From positions 34,301 through 98,300 of the forward strand of contig JADFSR010000011.1 in assembly GCA_022560615.1 (NCBI GenBank): 64,000 nucleotides of DNA, written 5' to 3'. Made by a program: the position numbers and the translations under genes. This document shows positions 25,237 to 35,820 of this stretch, one piece after another. The notes under the pieces are model-generated. The model saw nothing but the letters and a program-made list of their open reading frames with translations, searched no databases and was not told the DNA's origin. Every line of letters begins with the position of its first letter. The first letter of the stretch is position 1. Source of the DNA: Gemmatimonadota bacterium. GTDB lineage: Bacteria; Gemmatimonadota; Gemmatimonadetes; Longimicrobiales; Gaopeijiaceae.

Positions 25237-26481
25237 GTGATCGCCGTAACGCGCAGAAGAACTGTTCCCGTCGACGTCGGAGGCGTGACGATCGGCGGAG
25301 GCGCGCCGGTGGTCGTCCAGTCGATGACCAACACGGACACCGCCGACGTCGAGTCGACGGTCGATCAGGTTCGGCTGCTCGCGGACGCCGGAAGCCAGAT
25401 CGTGCGGGTCACAGTCAACAATGACCAGGCGGCGCAGGCGGTGCCGGAGATCGTGAGCCGACTCCACGACGATGGCTACGAGACACCCATCGTGGGCGAT
25501 TTCCACTACAACGGCCATCTCCTGCTCACGAAGTACCCGGACACTGCGGACGCGCTCGCGAAGCTACGGATCAATCCCGGAAACGTCGGGACCAAGCGCC
25601 GCGACGAGAATTTCACGCAGATCATCGAGGTCGCGATCGAGCACGACAAGCCCGTGCGCATCGGTGTGAACTGGGGATCGCTGGACCAACGCTTGCTCAC
25701 CGAGTTCATGGACGCGAACGCGCTGGCGGACGTCCCCAAAGAAGCTCGGGAGGTGCTGCTCGAGGCGATGGTCGAGAGCGCGCTCCGCTCCGCGGCGTTG
25801 GCGGAAGAGACGGGGCTCGGCCACGATCGCATCGTGATCTCCGCGAAAGTCTCCACCGTTCGCGACCTCATCGCGGTGTACCGCATGCTCGCGGCCCGCA
25901 GTGACTATCCGCTGCACCTCGGCCTCACCGAGGCGGGCTTGGGCACCAAGGGAATCGTGGCTACAACCGCGGGGCTGGCTCCCATCCTGCTCGACGGGAT
26001 CGGCGACACCATTCGCGTGTCACTGACGCCGAGGCCGGGTGGCGACCGGGCCGAAGAGGTGCGCGTAGCTCAACAGGTGCTCCAGTCTCTGGGCATTCGT
26101 CACTTCGAACCCCAGGTGACGTCCTGCCCCGGGTGCGGCCGCACCACCAGCACCTTTTTCCAGGAGATGGCGGAGGACATCACCAACTACATCAGGGAGA
26201 TGATGCCTGAGTGGCGTGGCGAGTATCCGGGCGTCGAGGAAATGGACGTCGCGGTGATGGGCTGCGTGGTGAACGGACCCGGTGAGTCGAAGCACGCGAA
26301 TATCGGGATCTCGTTGCCGGGCACCTCCGAGGATCCCAAAGCGCCCGTCTACATAGACGGCGAACACTCCACGACCCTCAAGGGCGACGGGCTCGTGGAC
26401 GAGTTCAAGGAGATCCTTCTCGACTACGTGAAGAGAAGGTACGCGCGTCGCGCATCCGCGGGCGCGCTGGGCGAAGAGTAA
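25237..26481 (+). CDS. ispG: IspG (GcpE), HMBPP synthase of the MEP pathway
   Basis: A 414-residue 4Fe-4S enzyme that reductively opens the cyclic diphosphate MEcPP to HMBPP, the penultimate step of the MEP isoprenoid pathway. The TIM-barrel begins at [21 protein letters not shown]. The cluster ligands sit in the C-terminal domain: TSCPGCGRT and [20 protein letters not shown], together with the conserved Glu. GTG 25237 is preceded by GAGG. It is compact compared with the plant and chlamydial forms that have an inserted domain. It stands alone between the truncated dehydrogenase and the efflux operon. The following 180 bases hold no gene and no clear terminator. Confidence 0.96.
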   Translation: MIAVTRRRTVPVDVGGVTIGGGAPVVVQSMTNTDTADVESTVDQVRLLADAGSQIVRVTVNNDQAAQAVPEIVSRLHDDGYETPIVGDFHYNGHLLLTKYPDTADALAKLRINPGNVGTKRRDENFTQIIEVAIEHDKPVRIGVNWGSLDQRLLTEFMDANALADVPKEAREVLLEAMVESALRSAALAEETGLGHDRIVISAKVSTVRDLIAVYRMLAARSDYPLHLGLTEAGLGTKGIVATTAGLAPILLDGIGDTIRVSLTPRPGGDRAEEVRVAQQVLQSLGIRHFEPQVTSCPGCGRTTSTFFQEMAEDITNYIREMMPEWRGEYPGVEEMDVAVMGCVVNGPGESKHANIGISLPGTSEDPKAPVYIDGEHSTTLKGDGLVDEFKEILLDYVKRRYARRASAGALGEE

Positions 26482-26663
26482 GGTCAGGGGCGAGCGACCC
26501 ATGACCGGCCGATCCGGCTTCTTTCGGCTCTCCGCAATGATCATCTACAACTGTCGGTGCAACGATCCCGGGAAGGTTCCGCGTCCTATGGACGACCGCT
26601 TCGGACGGACGGTCGGATGAGGCCACCACTACACCTGAGAAACCCGCACCTCGAGGACGTAAC

Positions 26664-27869
26664 ATGAGCTTTTCCAGACGCACACTGAGCTTGGTCACAG
26701 TGCTGCTTGTCTTCGGTGTCCTCATCGTCGGCGTCTGGTGGCGTCTTGGCGGCTTCGCCCGAGAGGCGGAGGCCGGGAACGTCGCGGAAGGGGGTGAAGC
26801 CGACCTCCCGGAGACCAGTGGTGGCAGCCAGTTCTCGGCCGATATGCCTCAAGCCGTAGGCGGTGCGGAGGTGGTCAGGGACACGCTTTGGATCCGCGTC
26901 GGCGCGGCCGGACAGGCGGAGGCTTTTCGCAGGACGACGCTCACCGCTCAGGTCGGGGGCGTCGTGCAGGAGCTCCCGGTACGGGAGAACCAGCGCGTGA
27001 CGGAGGGCACTCCCTTGCTGCAAATCGACAGCACCGAGTACGCCCTGGGGGTCGCACAGGCGCAGGCCGATCTGCTCGCTGCGGAGACGGACTACCGGCA
27101 GTTGACCCTGTTCGATGACGAGATCGAGGATCCGGCGGTTCGGGCCGAGCGTGAGCGAATCGCGCGCACGCGCAGCGGGCTCGACCAGAGCCACGTCGCT
27201 CTCCGGCAGGCGCAGTTGCAGCTCGAGCGCTCTCGGGTCACCGCTCCCTTTGCAGCGAGGATCGCCGACATCCGTGTGGTGGAAGGGCAGTACGTGAGCG
27301 CCGGCACTGAGTTGATGACGGTCGTCGATCTCGACCCGATCAAGGTCGAAGTGCAGGTCCTCGAAGCCGAGCTCGGCTTCCTCTCAGAGGGCCGTCGAGC
27401 GGAGGTCCAGTTCGCGGCCTATCCGGGTGAGACGTTCATCGGCTCCATCGAGACGATCAATCCGGTCGTCGATCCCGACAGCCGCACGGGTCGCGTCACT
27501 GTCCTGCTCCCCAACCACGACCACCGCATCAAGCCGGGCATGTACGCGGAGGTGTCCCTGGATGCCGAGGCACTGCCCGACCGCGTCATGGTTCCCCGTG
27601 CGGCGATCCTGGAGCGCGGGGAAGGAACGCGGCGCACCATGCTGTTCGTTTACGAACAGAATGGGAACGTGGGCGTAGCGGCGTGGCGGTACGTCAACAC
27701 GGGTCGGGAGAACGACACCCACGTAGAGATCCTCCGGGAAGGCCCGGAGAACGGCATGGTGGAGCCGGGCGAGATCGTGCTCATCGACGGGCACCACTAT
27801 CTGGCGCACGACACGGCGGTCCGGCTCGTCGACAACGTGGAAGCCGCCGGGGGAAGGCCGAGCCGATGA
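26664..27869 (+). CDS. RND efflux periplasmic adaptor subunit
   Basis: A 401-residue membrane-fusion protein with an N-terminal membrane anchor (about residues 8-26). Its core domains run lipoyl (RVTEGTPLLQIDSTEY), alpha-helical hairpin (about 130-190, Glu/Gln/Arg-rich), and beta-barrel (VVDLDPIKVEVQVLEAEL) with the PDSRTGRV-type turn. It would link an inner-membrane RND pump to TolC. It is first in a tightly packed operon: its TGA overlaps the ATG of the tolC-like gene (ATGA), and two permease genes follow. About 180 bases upstream carry no gene; a GACCG/CGGTC inverted repeat near 26590-26612 could be an operator but is short. Substrate cannot be told from sequence. Confidence 0.9.
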   Translation: MSFSRRTLSLVTVLLVFGVLIVGVWWRLGGFAREAEAGNVAEGGEADLPETSGGSQFSADMPQAVGGAEVVRDTLWIRVGAAGQAEAFRRTTLTAQVGGVVQELPVRENQRVTEGTPLLQIDSTEYALGVAQAQADLLAAETDYRQLTLFDDEIEDPAVRAERERIARTRSGLDQSHVALRQAQLQLERSRVTAPFAARIADIRVVEGQYVSAGTELMTVVDLDPIKVEVQVLEAELGFLSEGRRAEVQFAAYPGETFIGSIETINPVVDPDSRTGRVTVLLPNHDHRIKPGMYAEVSLDAEALPDRVMVPRAAILERGEGTRRTMLFVYEQNGNVGVAAWRYVNTGRENDTHVEILREGPENGMVEPGEIVLIDGHHYLAHDTAVRLVDNVEAAGGRPSR

Positions 27870-29260
27870 GGTCCAGGACGCTCGTCGCCGCGCTCATCGC
27901 GACCGGGCTTGTCGGCCCCGGGTTGGCGGCTCAGTCGGCGGACACGCTGCGGCTCACGCTTTCGACAGCGCTCGACATCGCCGAGGGGAACAACCCGACC
28001 TACCGGCAGGCGAGCAACAGCGCGCTGCTGAACGATATCGAGATGCGGACGACATGGTTCGATCAGCTGCTGCCGCGGGTGAACCTGCAGCTCTTCGATA
28101 CAGGGTTCCGCGGCAACATTCAGCGCGTCGGCTACGACAACTTCGGCAACACGATCGTGAACGATTCCGCGGACTGGCAGTACTCCTCAAACACCCAGCA
28201 GGCGATGTCCTTCAACTGGAATGTCCGCGGTCGGTCGCTATTGCAAGCGCATCGCCGGCAGTCCATCACGAACGAGGATCGGGAGCTCAGTGTGGTCAGG
28301 GCGCTCACGGGGCTCCAGGTCCAGATCCAGCGGCTGTACATGGACGCGCTCGAGCAACGCGACCTCATGCGCGCGGAGGAGGAGTTGGTAGAGGCGCGGC
28401 AGATCGACATGACCGTTGCCGAACGGCTGTTCAGCCTGGCTCTGCGCACCCGCGTGGACGTGCTCAACGCCGAACTCGCGGTCGAGCAACAGTTGCTCGA
28501 ACTTCAGCAGCAGCGGGCGACGTACGAGCAAGCAGTGCTCGCTTTGCGAACCCAGCTCGGAAGTGAGGAGCGGGTATCACTGTCCCTGGCTGATGAGGAT
28601 CTGCCGATCTTCGATCCGTCCGGCCTCGAAGTCGAGCAGTTGGTCGCCTCGGCGCTGGTCGTGAACCCCGAGCTCCGGCAATCGAGACTCTCGATAGAGT
28701 CCGCTAGCCTCGGAGTGCAGGAGGCCCAGAACTCCTGGTGGCCCGCGGTGTCGATGAGCGTCGACGTGTGGCGGCGTTCCCAGCCGCGGGGTTTGTCGGT
28801 ATTCGACGTCGGAATCAGCGAGCCGCTGGAGGCCCAGTTTCGCGTGCAGTTCTCCATCCCGATGTTCAACAACTTCTTCCAGAATCGTCAGGCGATGGAA
28901 CGGGCCGCGGTTCAGCTCGACAACGGCCGCGAAGCCGAACGGGAGGCCAGGCTGCGCATCGAAGAGACGGTGCGCAGTGCCGTGCTGGAGATCTCGAATC
29001 AGTACGAGGTACTTCGCCTCGCAGAGCGGTCTCTCGAGATCGCCCAGGAGGCGCTGCGCCTCGCTCGTGAGGAGTACCGCATCGGGACCCGTACCTTCGA
29101 GGACCTGCGATCGAGCTTCGACTCGGAGGCGACGACCCGCCGCCAGGTGATCACCGCCCGGCACAGCTTCGTGGACGCAGTTCTGACCCTCGAGGAGGCA
29201 GTGGGAGCCCGTGTCCGCGGCGGCACGCCGCCCATTGCGTCCGGCTCGGGAGGGCGCTGA
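27866..29260 (+). CDS. TolC-family outer membrane efflux protein
   Basis: 464 residues from ATG 27866, which overlaps the adaptor stop. The signal peptide ends GLAAQ, a local hallmark. Two TolC repeats of long amphipathic helices are visible: the first around residues 30-230 (ALDIAEGNNPTYRQASNSA, then LVEARQIDMTVAERLFSLALRT), the second around 250-445 (LVVNPELRQSRLSIESA, then EEYRIGTRTFEDL). The RTRVDVL and RTFEDL motifs occupy the equatorial coil positions usual in the family. It forms the outer-membrane channel for the two downstream RND permeases. The frame is open further upstream, but that part is antisense-like and lacks a signal. Confidence 0.92.
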   Translation: MRSRTLVAALIATGLVGPGLAAQSADTLRLTLSTALDIAEGNNPTYRQASNSALLNDIEMRTTWFDQLLPRVNLQLFDTGFRGNIQRVGYDNFGNTIVNDSADWQYSSNTQQAMSFNWNVRGRSLLQAHRRQSITNEDRELSVVRALTGLQVQIQRLYMDALEQRDLMRAEEELVEARQIDMTVAERLFSLALRTRVDVLNAELAVEQQLLELQQQRATYEQAVLALRTQLGSEERVSLSLADEDLPIFDPSGLEVEQLVASALVVNPELRQSRLSIESASLGVQEAQNSWWPAVSMSVDVWRRSQPRGLSVFDVGISEPLEAQFRVQFSIPMFNNFFQNRQAMERAAVQLDNGREAEREARLRIEETVRSAVLEISNQYEVLRLAERSLEIAQEALRLAREEYRIGTRTFEDLRSSFDSEATTRRQVITARHSFVDAVLTLEEAVGARVRGGTPPIASGSGGR

Positions 29261-29263
29261 GCG

Positions 29264-32200
29264 GTGTCCATACCCGGTGCCTCGACCCGAAGGCCAGTAG
29301 CGGTTTGGATGCTTTTCCTGGCGATCATCTTGCTGGGTGGCATCTCGTACGTCAGGCTGCCGATCGATCTGCTGCCGGACGTGAGCTACCCGCGTCTCGT
29401 CATCTACACGTCGTACCCCGACGTCGCGCCCGCTGAGGTCGAACGGCTCGTCACGGAGCGCATCGAGGGACAGGCGGCTGCCGCGCCCGGTGTGGAGCGG
29501 GTGACGTCTGTGTCGCGGGAGGGTGTGAGCCTGGTGACCCTACGCTTCGCGTGGGGCACGGACATGGACTTCGCGATGCTCAACGTGCGCGAGCGCATGG
29601 ACAACGTGCGCGAGTCCTTGCCGGAGAGCGCCTCGCGGCCGGCGATTCTTCGTGTCGATCCCGAGTCCGACCCGATCATGACCTTGTCGGTCTCCGGCGG
29701 CATCGATCTCTGGCAGACGAAGGAGCTCGCCGAGACCGTGTTCCGACGTCGACTCGAACAACTCGATGGGGTCGCGGAGGCTGCCGTCACCGGTGGGCTC
29801 GACCGCGAGATTCAGGTCGAGGTCGACCCCAACCTGCTGGACTCGTACGGAGTGACGATCCTCGAAATCTCTCAGGCGCTCGACGCCGCCAACGTGAGCG
29901 CGCCGGGCGGCACGATCCTACAGGGCAGGTACCGGTACCCGCTGCGCACTCTGGGCGAGTTCCAGACGGTCGAGGAGATCGCGGACGTGGTCGTCGCACG
30001 TCAGCCGATCGGGGGTCAGGGAGGCGGAGCAGCCACAGGGACTGGTGTGACCGGCGGGGGCGGGAGCCAGGGATACAGGGTCGTTCGCCTGAGTGACGTC
30101 GCGCGCGTTGTCGACGGCTTCGCAGAGCGCGAGACCATCGCCCGGTACGCCGGCGAAGAAGCGGTCGGCCTGCTCGTCTTCAAGGAGTCCGGGGCGAACA
30201 CGGTGAGGGTGGCCCGGAGAGTAGAGGAAGTTATCGAGCAGTTGCAGGCCGAGTATCCGGGCATGCGCATCGACGTTGCGGACAATCAAGCAAGCTTCAT
30301 CGCGGACTCGATCTTCAACGTCGTGCAGGCGCTCATCATTGGAGGTATCCTCGCGTTCCTGGTTCTCTTCCTGTTCTTGAGAGATCCGAGGTATCCGGTC
30401 GCGATCGCGCTGGCGATCCCGATATCGGTGGTGGGTACGTTCGCGCTCATGGATGCGGCCGGCGTGAGCTTGAATATCATGAGCCTCGGGGGGCTCGCGC
30501 TCGGCGTCGGCATGCTGGTCGACAACTCGATCGTCGTGCTCGAGAACATCTTCCGGCATCGGGAAGAGCTGGGAGAGGATGCTGTGACGGCGGCTGCAGC
30601 AGGTGCCGAAGAGGTGCAGACGGCGATCACGGCGTCCACGCTCACGACGATCTCGGTTTTCGGTCCCATCGTCTACGTCGAGGGCGTGGCCGGGGAGCTG
30701 TTCAAGGACCTTTCCCTCGCGGTCACGTTCTCACTGCTCGCCTCGTTGCTGGTCGCGCTCACGCTGCTTCCGTCTCTGGCCGCGCGGTTCGCGGGTGGCG
30801 GGAAGGAGCCGGGCCCGACAGCGCCACCGGCGGGCGGCCGGCCCCCAGGCTTCTTGAGGACCACGCTCTGGATCTTCGAGCGCACCGCGCTGGCTCCGTT
30901 TCGCTTCGTTCGTGGCAGTTGGCGTCTCGCGCTCGCCCTCCTACGCTTTTGGGGGATGGGCATCGCGGCGTTCCTGGGGCACGTGTTCGGCCCGCTGCTG
31001 CGCGCGTTCGACCGGCTCTTCGATCACTTTGCAGTTCGCTACCACCGCGTCCTGGAATGGGCCCTCGATCACCCCGGACGTGTGCTCCTCAGCTCGGGAG
31101 CTGCGCTGGCGATCACTGTGACGATGGGGTTCACGCTGCAGAGGGACCTTCTGCCCACGGTCGATCAGGGGGCCTTCCGCATCCGGTTGGAGCTGGAGGC
31201 AGGCACCGCACTCGATGCTACGCTCGAAGCCGCGATTCTCGTGGAGGCGGCGGCGCTCGCGGACCCGGACATCGACGTGGTATTCACCAACGTGGGTCGC
31301 GACGTGCGTGCGTATGCGAAAGGGGAAGAGGCTTCGGGGTTGCACACGGCCACGTTCCAGATCCGTGTACGGGAGGGTGTGGCGAGCGCTCCGGTTGCCG
31401 AACGAATGCGGGCGCTGGCGTCGAACTTCCCACCCGGGGCGCTTTCGGTCGAGACGGGGCAGGCCACGGCACTCGGCACCATGCTGGGTGGATCCGAGGC
31501 GGATGTGGCCGTGCGGGTGCGCGGCGAGAACCTCGACGCGGCGTATGCGCTGGCCGAACAGATCCAGGGACGCCTGAGCGGGTTGATGGGTCTGGGCAAC
31601 GTCCGCATCGGGACCGAGCTCGGGAAGCTGGAAGTCCAGATCGAAATCGATCGTGCGGCGTGCGCCAGTTATGGCATCGATCCGCAGCTGGTGGCGGGAA
31701 CCGTGGATCGCGCCATGCGGGGTGACATCGCCACGGAGTTCGTCGACTTCGACCGCAAGATCGACGTCGTCGTCCGCTATCCGGACGAGCTACGGTACTC
31801 CCGGGCTACGCTGGACGGGCTGCGCGTCCAGGGGGTCCCGATTCGGGAGCTCGTGCACGTGCGCGAGGCGGTGGGCCCGGCTGAGATCCGCAGAGAAGAA
31901 CAAGCGCGCGTCATCCCCGTGTATGCGGACGTGGTCGCGGGCGGGCTCGACCAGGCCATCGGGGAGATCGAAGCCGCGCTCGAGACGCTCCCACGTACGC
32001 GAGAGCTGCGTTGGGAAGTCGGCGGTGAGAACGAGGAGATGCGCCGTTCCTTCCGTGACCTGGCGTTCGCCTTCGGACTGGCGCTGATCCTGGTCTACAT
32101 GATTCTCGCAGCGCAGTTCGAGTCGTTCGCGCATCCGCTCACGATTCTGATGTCCGTCCCGCTCGCGCTTGTCGGTGCTGTGCTCGCGTTGATCCTCACG

Positions 32201-32569
32201 GGTCAGGGGCTCAATACGATGAGCCTCATCGGGGCGGTCATTCTCGTGGGAATCGTGGTGAACGACGCGATCGTGAAGGTCGACTTCATCAACCTGGCCA
32301 AGTCGCGCGGCCTGGATCTGCGAGCCGCGATCCTCGAAGCCGGACGAGTGCGGTTGCGTCCGATCATCATGACGACCGTGACTACCGTGCTCGGCCTGAC
32401 GCCGATGGCGCTGGGACTCGGGCGCGGCTCGGACCTGAGGGCGCCCATGGCGATCGTGGTGATCGGTGGATTGGTGGTGGCCACGGCTCTCACGCTGATC
32501 GTCGTGCCGGTCGTGTACCAGAGTGTCGAGATCACGCGCATCCGCGTGACGGCCGGGCTCGGCCGATGA
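29264..32569 (+). CDS. RND efflux permease, first copy
   Basis: A 1101-residue AcrB/CusA-superfamily pump from GTG 29264, three bases after the tolC stop. It shows the two-fold RND plan: a transmembrane helix at the start (VAVWMLFLAIILLGGISYVRLP), a large periplasmic loop, and TM2-TM6 with FLVLFLFLRDP and GGLALGVGMLVDNSIVVLENI, which contains the proton-relay Asp. A second periplasmic loop and TM8-TM12 (ILVYMILAAQFESFAHPLTIL) follow. An insertion of about 60-70 residues after TM6 (about 510-600, Pro/Gly-rich then hydrophobic) is longer than in AcrB. Its stop overlaps the start of the second permease, so the two are made together and may form a heterotrimer as MdtB/MdtC do. Confidence 0.93.
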   Translation: MSIPGASTRRPVAVWMLFLAIILLGGISYVRLPIDLLPDVSYPRLVIYTSYPDVAPAEVERLVTERIEGQAAAAPGVERVTSVSREGVSLVTLRFAWGTDMDFAMLNVRERMDNVRESLPESASRPAILRVDPESDPIMTLSVSGGIDLWQTKELAETVFRRRLEQLDGVAEAAVTGGLDREIQVEVDPNLLDSYGVTILEISQALDAANVSAPGGTILQGRYRYPLRTLGEFQTVEEIADVVVARQPIGGQGGGAATGTGVTGGGGSQGYRVVRLSDVARVVDGFAERETIARYAGEEAVGLLVFKESGANTVRVARRVEEVIEQLQAEYPGMRIDVADNQASFIADSIFNVVQALIIGGILAFLVLFLFLRDPRYPVAIALAIPISVVGTFALMDAAGVSLNIMSLGGLALGVGMLVDNSIVVLENIFRHREELGEDAVTAAAAGAEEVQTAITASTLTTISVFGPIVYVEGVAGELFKDLSLAVTFSLLASLLVALTLLPSLAARFAGGGKEPGPTAPPAGGRPPGFLRTTLWIFERTALAPFRFVRGSWRLALALLRFWGMGIAAFLGHVFGPLLRAFDRLFDHFAVRYHRVLEWALDHPGRVLLSSGAALAITVTMGFTLQRDLLPTVDQGAFRIRLELEAGTALDATLEAAILVEAAALADPDIDVVFTNVGRDVRAYAKGEEASGLHTATFQIRVREGVASAPVAERMRALASNFPPGALSVETGQATALGTMLGGSEADVAVRVRGENLDAAYALAEQIQGRLSGLMGLGNVRIGTELGKLEVQIEIDRAACASYGIDPQLVAGTVDRAMRGDIATEFVDFDRKIDVVVRYPDELRYSRATLDGLRVQGVPIRELVHVREAVGPAEIRREEQARVIPVYADVVAGGLDQAIGEIEAALETLPRTRELRWEVGGENEEMRRSFRDLAFAFGLALILVYMILAAQFESFAHPLTILMSVPLALVGAVLALILTGQGLNTMSLIGAVILVGIVVNDAIVKVDFINLAKSRGLDLRAAILEAGRVRLRPIIMTTVTTVLGLTPMALGLGRGSDLRAPMAIVVIGGLVVATALTLIVVPVVYQSVEITRIRVTAGLGR

Positions 32570-35500
32570 TACGGATGAGCCTGAGAAGACCTGTGGCCGT
32601 TGCCATGACGTATACGGCCGTCTCGCTACTCGGCGTTGCTGCCTGGCGCAACATTCCCATCGAAATGCTCCCGGACACGCAGCTTCCACAGCTTACGGTC
32701 ACGGGGACATGGCGCGGAGCGTCGCCCGAGACGCTCGAGGCGTTTCTCACGGCGCCGCTCGAGGCGACGATCCAGCAGGTCCAGGGTGTCGAGAAGATCG
32801 TCTCAGAGTCGTTCGAGCAGCAGGGCATCGGCACGGCCGAGATCCGGATCGAGTTCGACCGTGACACCGATATGGATTTCGCGCGGCTCGATCTCTCCGA
32901 ACGCATCGCCACGCTGGAAGAAGCGCTCCCTCCTGGGGTCGATCGGGTTACGGTGAGCCAGTACGTGCCCGAAGAGTTCCAACAGCAGAGCCAGCCGTTC
33001 CTCTATTACACGTTCACGGGACCCTACACCCCGGAGGCTCTTCGCCAGCACCTGGAAGACGTGGTGCAGGACGAGCTCGGCCAGGTCGGTGGCGTGGCGC
33101 TGGTCCGGGTGTTCGGCGGCCGTGACCGGCGGCTCGAGATCGACCTCGACGAGGTGGCGTTGGCGGCGCTGGGTCTGGATCCGCGAGAGGTCGGGCAGAG
33201 TATCCGCGACCTCGATCTGGTTCAGGAGGCCGGCGCGATCCGGGAGGGAGACGACCAGCGCACGATCACCATCGTGAACCGGCCGGCGAACGCCGAGGAC
33301 GTACGCAACGCGGTGATCACCGCGGTCGGCGGCACAGCGGTCCGCGTCTCAGACATCGCGTCCGTGCACGATACCTACGAGGAGGCTCAGTCCTACTCGC
33401 GGATCGACGGTCGGCCGTCTGTGGGCTTCACAGTCGTGAAGGGCGTCGGGGTCAACACGGTGCGCGTCGCCGACGCGGTGAAGGCCCGGCTCGCCGAGCT
33501 GGAGCGCCTGAGCCCCTACGGCACCGAATTCGACCTCGTATACGACGAGAGCGAGGATATCGAGCGACAGCTCACCGATCTCCGCAAACGGGCGGGCTTC
33601 AGCGCGATCGTGATCTTCGTCGTGCTGCTCGGCTTCCTGCGTTCTTTCCGCTCGGCTGCGCTCATCTTCGCGACGATCGCGTTCAGCGTCTTGATCACCC
33701 TCAACCTGATCTACTTCGGTGGCTTGACGCTGAACCTGCTCACGCTGATGGGGCTGGCGATGGGCTTCGGCCTCATCGTGGACAACTCCATCGTCGTGTT
33801 GGAGAACGTGTACCGAAGGTGGCAGCGCGGGGAGGAGGCATTCTCCGCTGCGGAGGGCGGCGCTCGTGAGGTCGTGCTGCCCATCCTGGCGTCGACGGCC
33901 ACGACGCTCATCGTCTTCGTACCCTTCGTCTATCTGCAGGGCGAGCTACGTGTCTATTACGTGCCACTTGCGATCGTGGTCGCGCTGACCCTAGTGGCTT
34001 CGATCTTCGTGGCGTTCTCGTTCATTCCCGCGCTGGCCGCTCGCTTTCTCCAGGCCGGCCGGGGGGCTCCCAGGCGCGAGCCCCAAGCGCGCCAGCCCCT
34101 CTATGTCCGATTCTACTCGGATGTGGTTTCGTTCACCGTGCGCTGGCCGTGGTTTGCGATGTCGGTGGCGGCGATATGCTTCGGGGGCTCCTACTACCTG
34201 TTCGACACGTACGTGAACACATGGGCGATGTGGGGTGGAGGCTTCGGCTCCCGCACCTACATCCAGGTGAACATCACGCTTCCGAGGGGCTCGAACCTCG
34301 AGCGCACCGACCAACTCGTGCGTTACTTCGAGGACCGCGTGGCGCAGATGCCGGAGGTCGAACGCTACACCGCGGACGTGCGCGCCCAGCGCGGACGCGT
34401 GGAGATCACCTTCCCGGACTCCATCGAGAACACGCAGATCCCGGTTGCCATCAAGGAGCAGATGGTGGCGTACAGCCACACCTTCACCGGAGCGAGCGTC
34501 CGCGTATACGGGTTCGGTCCGTCCTTCTACGGGGGCGGCGGCAGCGCGCCCAACTACGGGATCCAGGTGCTGGGCTACAACTACGAGAAGGTCAGGGACA
34601 TCGCCGAATCACTGGGCCGGAGACTGGAACGAATCAGTCGCGTTCAGGAGGTTGACACGAACTCCAGCTCGAACCGGTTCAATCGTGACAAGGCGGCAGA
34701 GTTCGTCGTACGCGTGGACCGTAACCGCCTTGCACAGCATGATCTTACGGTCGAGCAGCTCGTGGTAAGCATAAACCAGGCTGTGGGCGGTAGCGCGCAG
34801 CTCGGGACGGTCAAGCTGGGCGGGGAAGAAGTCCAATATCAGGTGAAGCTCGCGGGCAATGTCGACATGGACGTGCTCGCGCTCCAGGAGATCTTGATCG
34901 ACACGCCCGGCGGCCAGCGCATCCGCCTGGGGGACGTGGTGAGCATTGAGGCGCGGGATGTGCTCGCGCGTATCCGTCGGGAGAACCAGCAGTACGAGCG
35001 CACGGTCGCCTATGAGTTCCGAGGGCCCCAGAAGCTCGGTGATATCTGGCACGAGGGCATCATCGAGTCGACGGAAGTGCCTCCTGGCTACACGGTGAAG
35101 AAGGGCAACACGGGATTCTCGATCCGCGGGGAAGAGCGCACGCAGATCTGGCTGGTCATCGCACTCGCGCTTCTGCTCGTATATATGGTCACCGCGGCGC
35201 TCTTCGAGTCGCTGCTGCAGCCATTGTGCGTCATCCTCACGGTACCGATGGCGCTCATTGGCGTGTACCTGATCTTCTTCTACTCCGAGGCCTCCTTCAC
35301 GCGGGAGGCGTACGTCGGGGTGATCATGATGTTCGGAATCGTGGTGAACAACGCGATCCTGCTCGTGGACCACGTGAACCAAGTGCGCAGGAAGAGTCCG
35401 GAGCTTCCGCTACCAGACGCGATCGTGAAGGGGACCCTGGAGCGGGTCCGACCGATTCTCATGACCACCGCGACGACGGTGCTGGGGTTGCTTCCGCTCG

Positions 35501-35649
35501 TGCTCTTCGGCGACGCGGCGGGCTCGAACATTTGGGACGCGCTTGCGCTTGTGCTGATCGGTGGCCTTCTGTCGTCGACTCTGTTTGTACTGACCATTAC
35601 CCCCGCTGCGTACCACGTCTTGGAGCGCGGGAAGGCTCGACGCGCTTGA
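32566..35649 (+). CDS. RND efflux permease, second copy
   Basis: A 1027-residue RND pump, ATG 32566 overlapping the previous TGA. It has the same architecture but is clearly a diverged paralogue: N-terminal MSLRRPVAVAMTYTAVSLLGV, TM4 region GLAMGFGLIVDNSIVVLENVYRRWQ with the conserved Asp, and TM10-11 region MMFGIVVNNAILLVDHVN. The periplasmic loop carries a Tyr/Gly-rich patch (VYGFGPSFYGGGGSAPNYG at about residues 645-665), unusual for drug pumps. Pairs of non-identical RND permeases in one operon are known for MdtABC, where both are required. No terminator is evident before the outer-membrane gene 171 bases downstream. Confidence 0.93.
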   Translation: MIRMSLRRPVAVAMTYTAVSLLGVAAWRNIPIEMLPDTQLPQLTVTGTWRGASPETLEAFLTAPLEATIQQVQGVEKIVSESFEQQGIGTAEIRIEFDRDTDMDFARLDLSERIATLEEALPPGVDRVTVSQYVPEEFQQQSQPFLYYTFTGPYTPEALRQHLEDVVQDELGQVGGVALVRVFGGRDRRLEIDLDEVALAALGLDPREVGQSIRDLDLVQEAGAIREGDDQRTITIVNRPANAEDVRNAVITAVGGTAVRVSDIASVHDTYEEAQSYSRIDGRPSVGFTVVKGVGVNTVRVADAVKARLAELERLSPYGTEFDLVYDESEDIERQLTDLRKRAGFSAIVIFVVLLGFLRSFRSAALIFATIAFSVLITLNLIYFGGLTLNLLTLMGLAMGFGLIVDNSIVVLENVYRRWQRGEEAFSAAEGGAREVVLPILASTATTLIVFVPFVYLQGELRVYYVPLAIVVALTLVASIFVAFSFIPALAARFLQAGRGAPRREPQARQPLYVRFYSDVVSFTVRWPWFAMSVAAICFGGSYYLFDTYVNTWAMWGGGFGSRTYIQVNITLPRGSNLERTDQLVRYFEDRVAQMPEVERYTADVRAQRGRVEITFPDSIENTQIPVAIKEQMVAYSHTFTGASVRVYGFGPSFYGGGGSAPNYGIQVLGYNYEKVRDIAESLGRRLERISRVQEVDTNSSSNRFNRDKAAEFVVRVDRNRLAQHDLTVEQLVVSINQAVGGSAQLGTVKLGGEEVQYQVKLAGNVDMDVLALQEILIDTPGGQRIRLGDVVSIEARDVLARIRRENQQYERTVAYEFRGPQKLGDIWHEGIIESTEVPPGYTVKKGNTGFSIRGEERTQIWLVIALALLLVYMVTAALFESLLQPLCVILTVPMALIGVYLIFFYSEASFTREAYVGVIMMFGIVVNNAILLVDHVNQVRRKSPELPLPDAIVKGTLERVRPILMTTATTVLGLLPLVLFGDAAGSNIWDALALVLIGGLLSSTLFVLTITPAAYHVLERGKARRA

Positions 35650-35820
35650 CGGCATTGTCCATCCCGGGGGACACGGGATGTCTCGGCCACTGGAGAGAGG
35701 AGATGGGTGGTGCGGAGCAACCGTTGCTTTGCAGTGGTTTTTTCGCCATTCAATGGTGGCACGAGGGTTGCTAAGTGTACCGATAGGACGGACACTGTGG
35801 TGGGACAGGAGAGATCCAGC

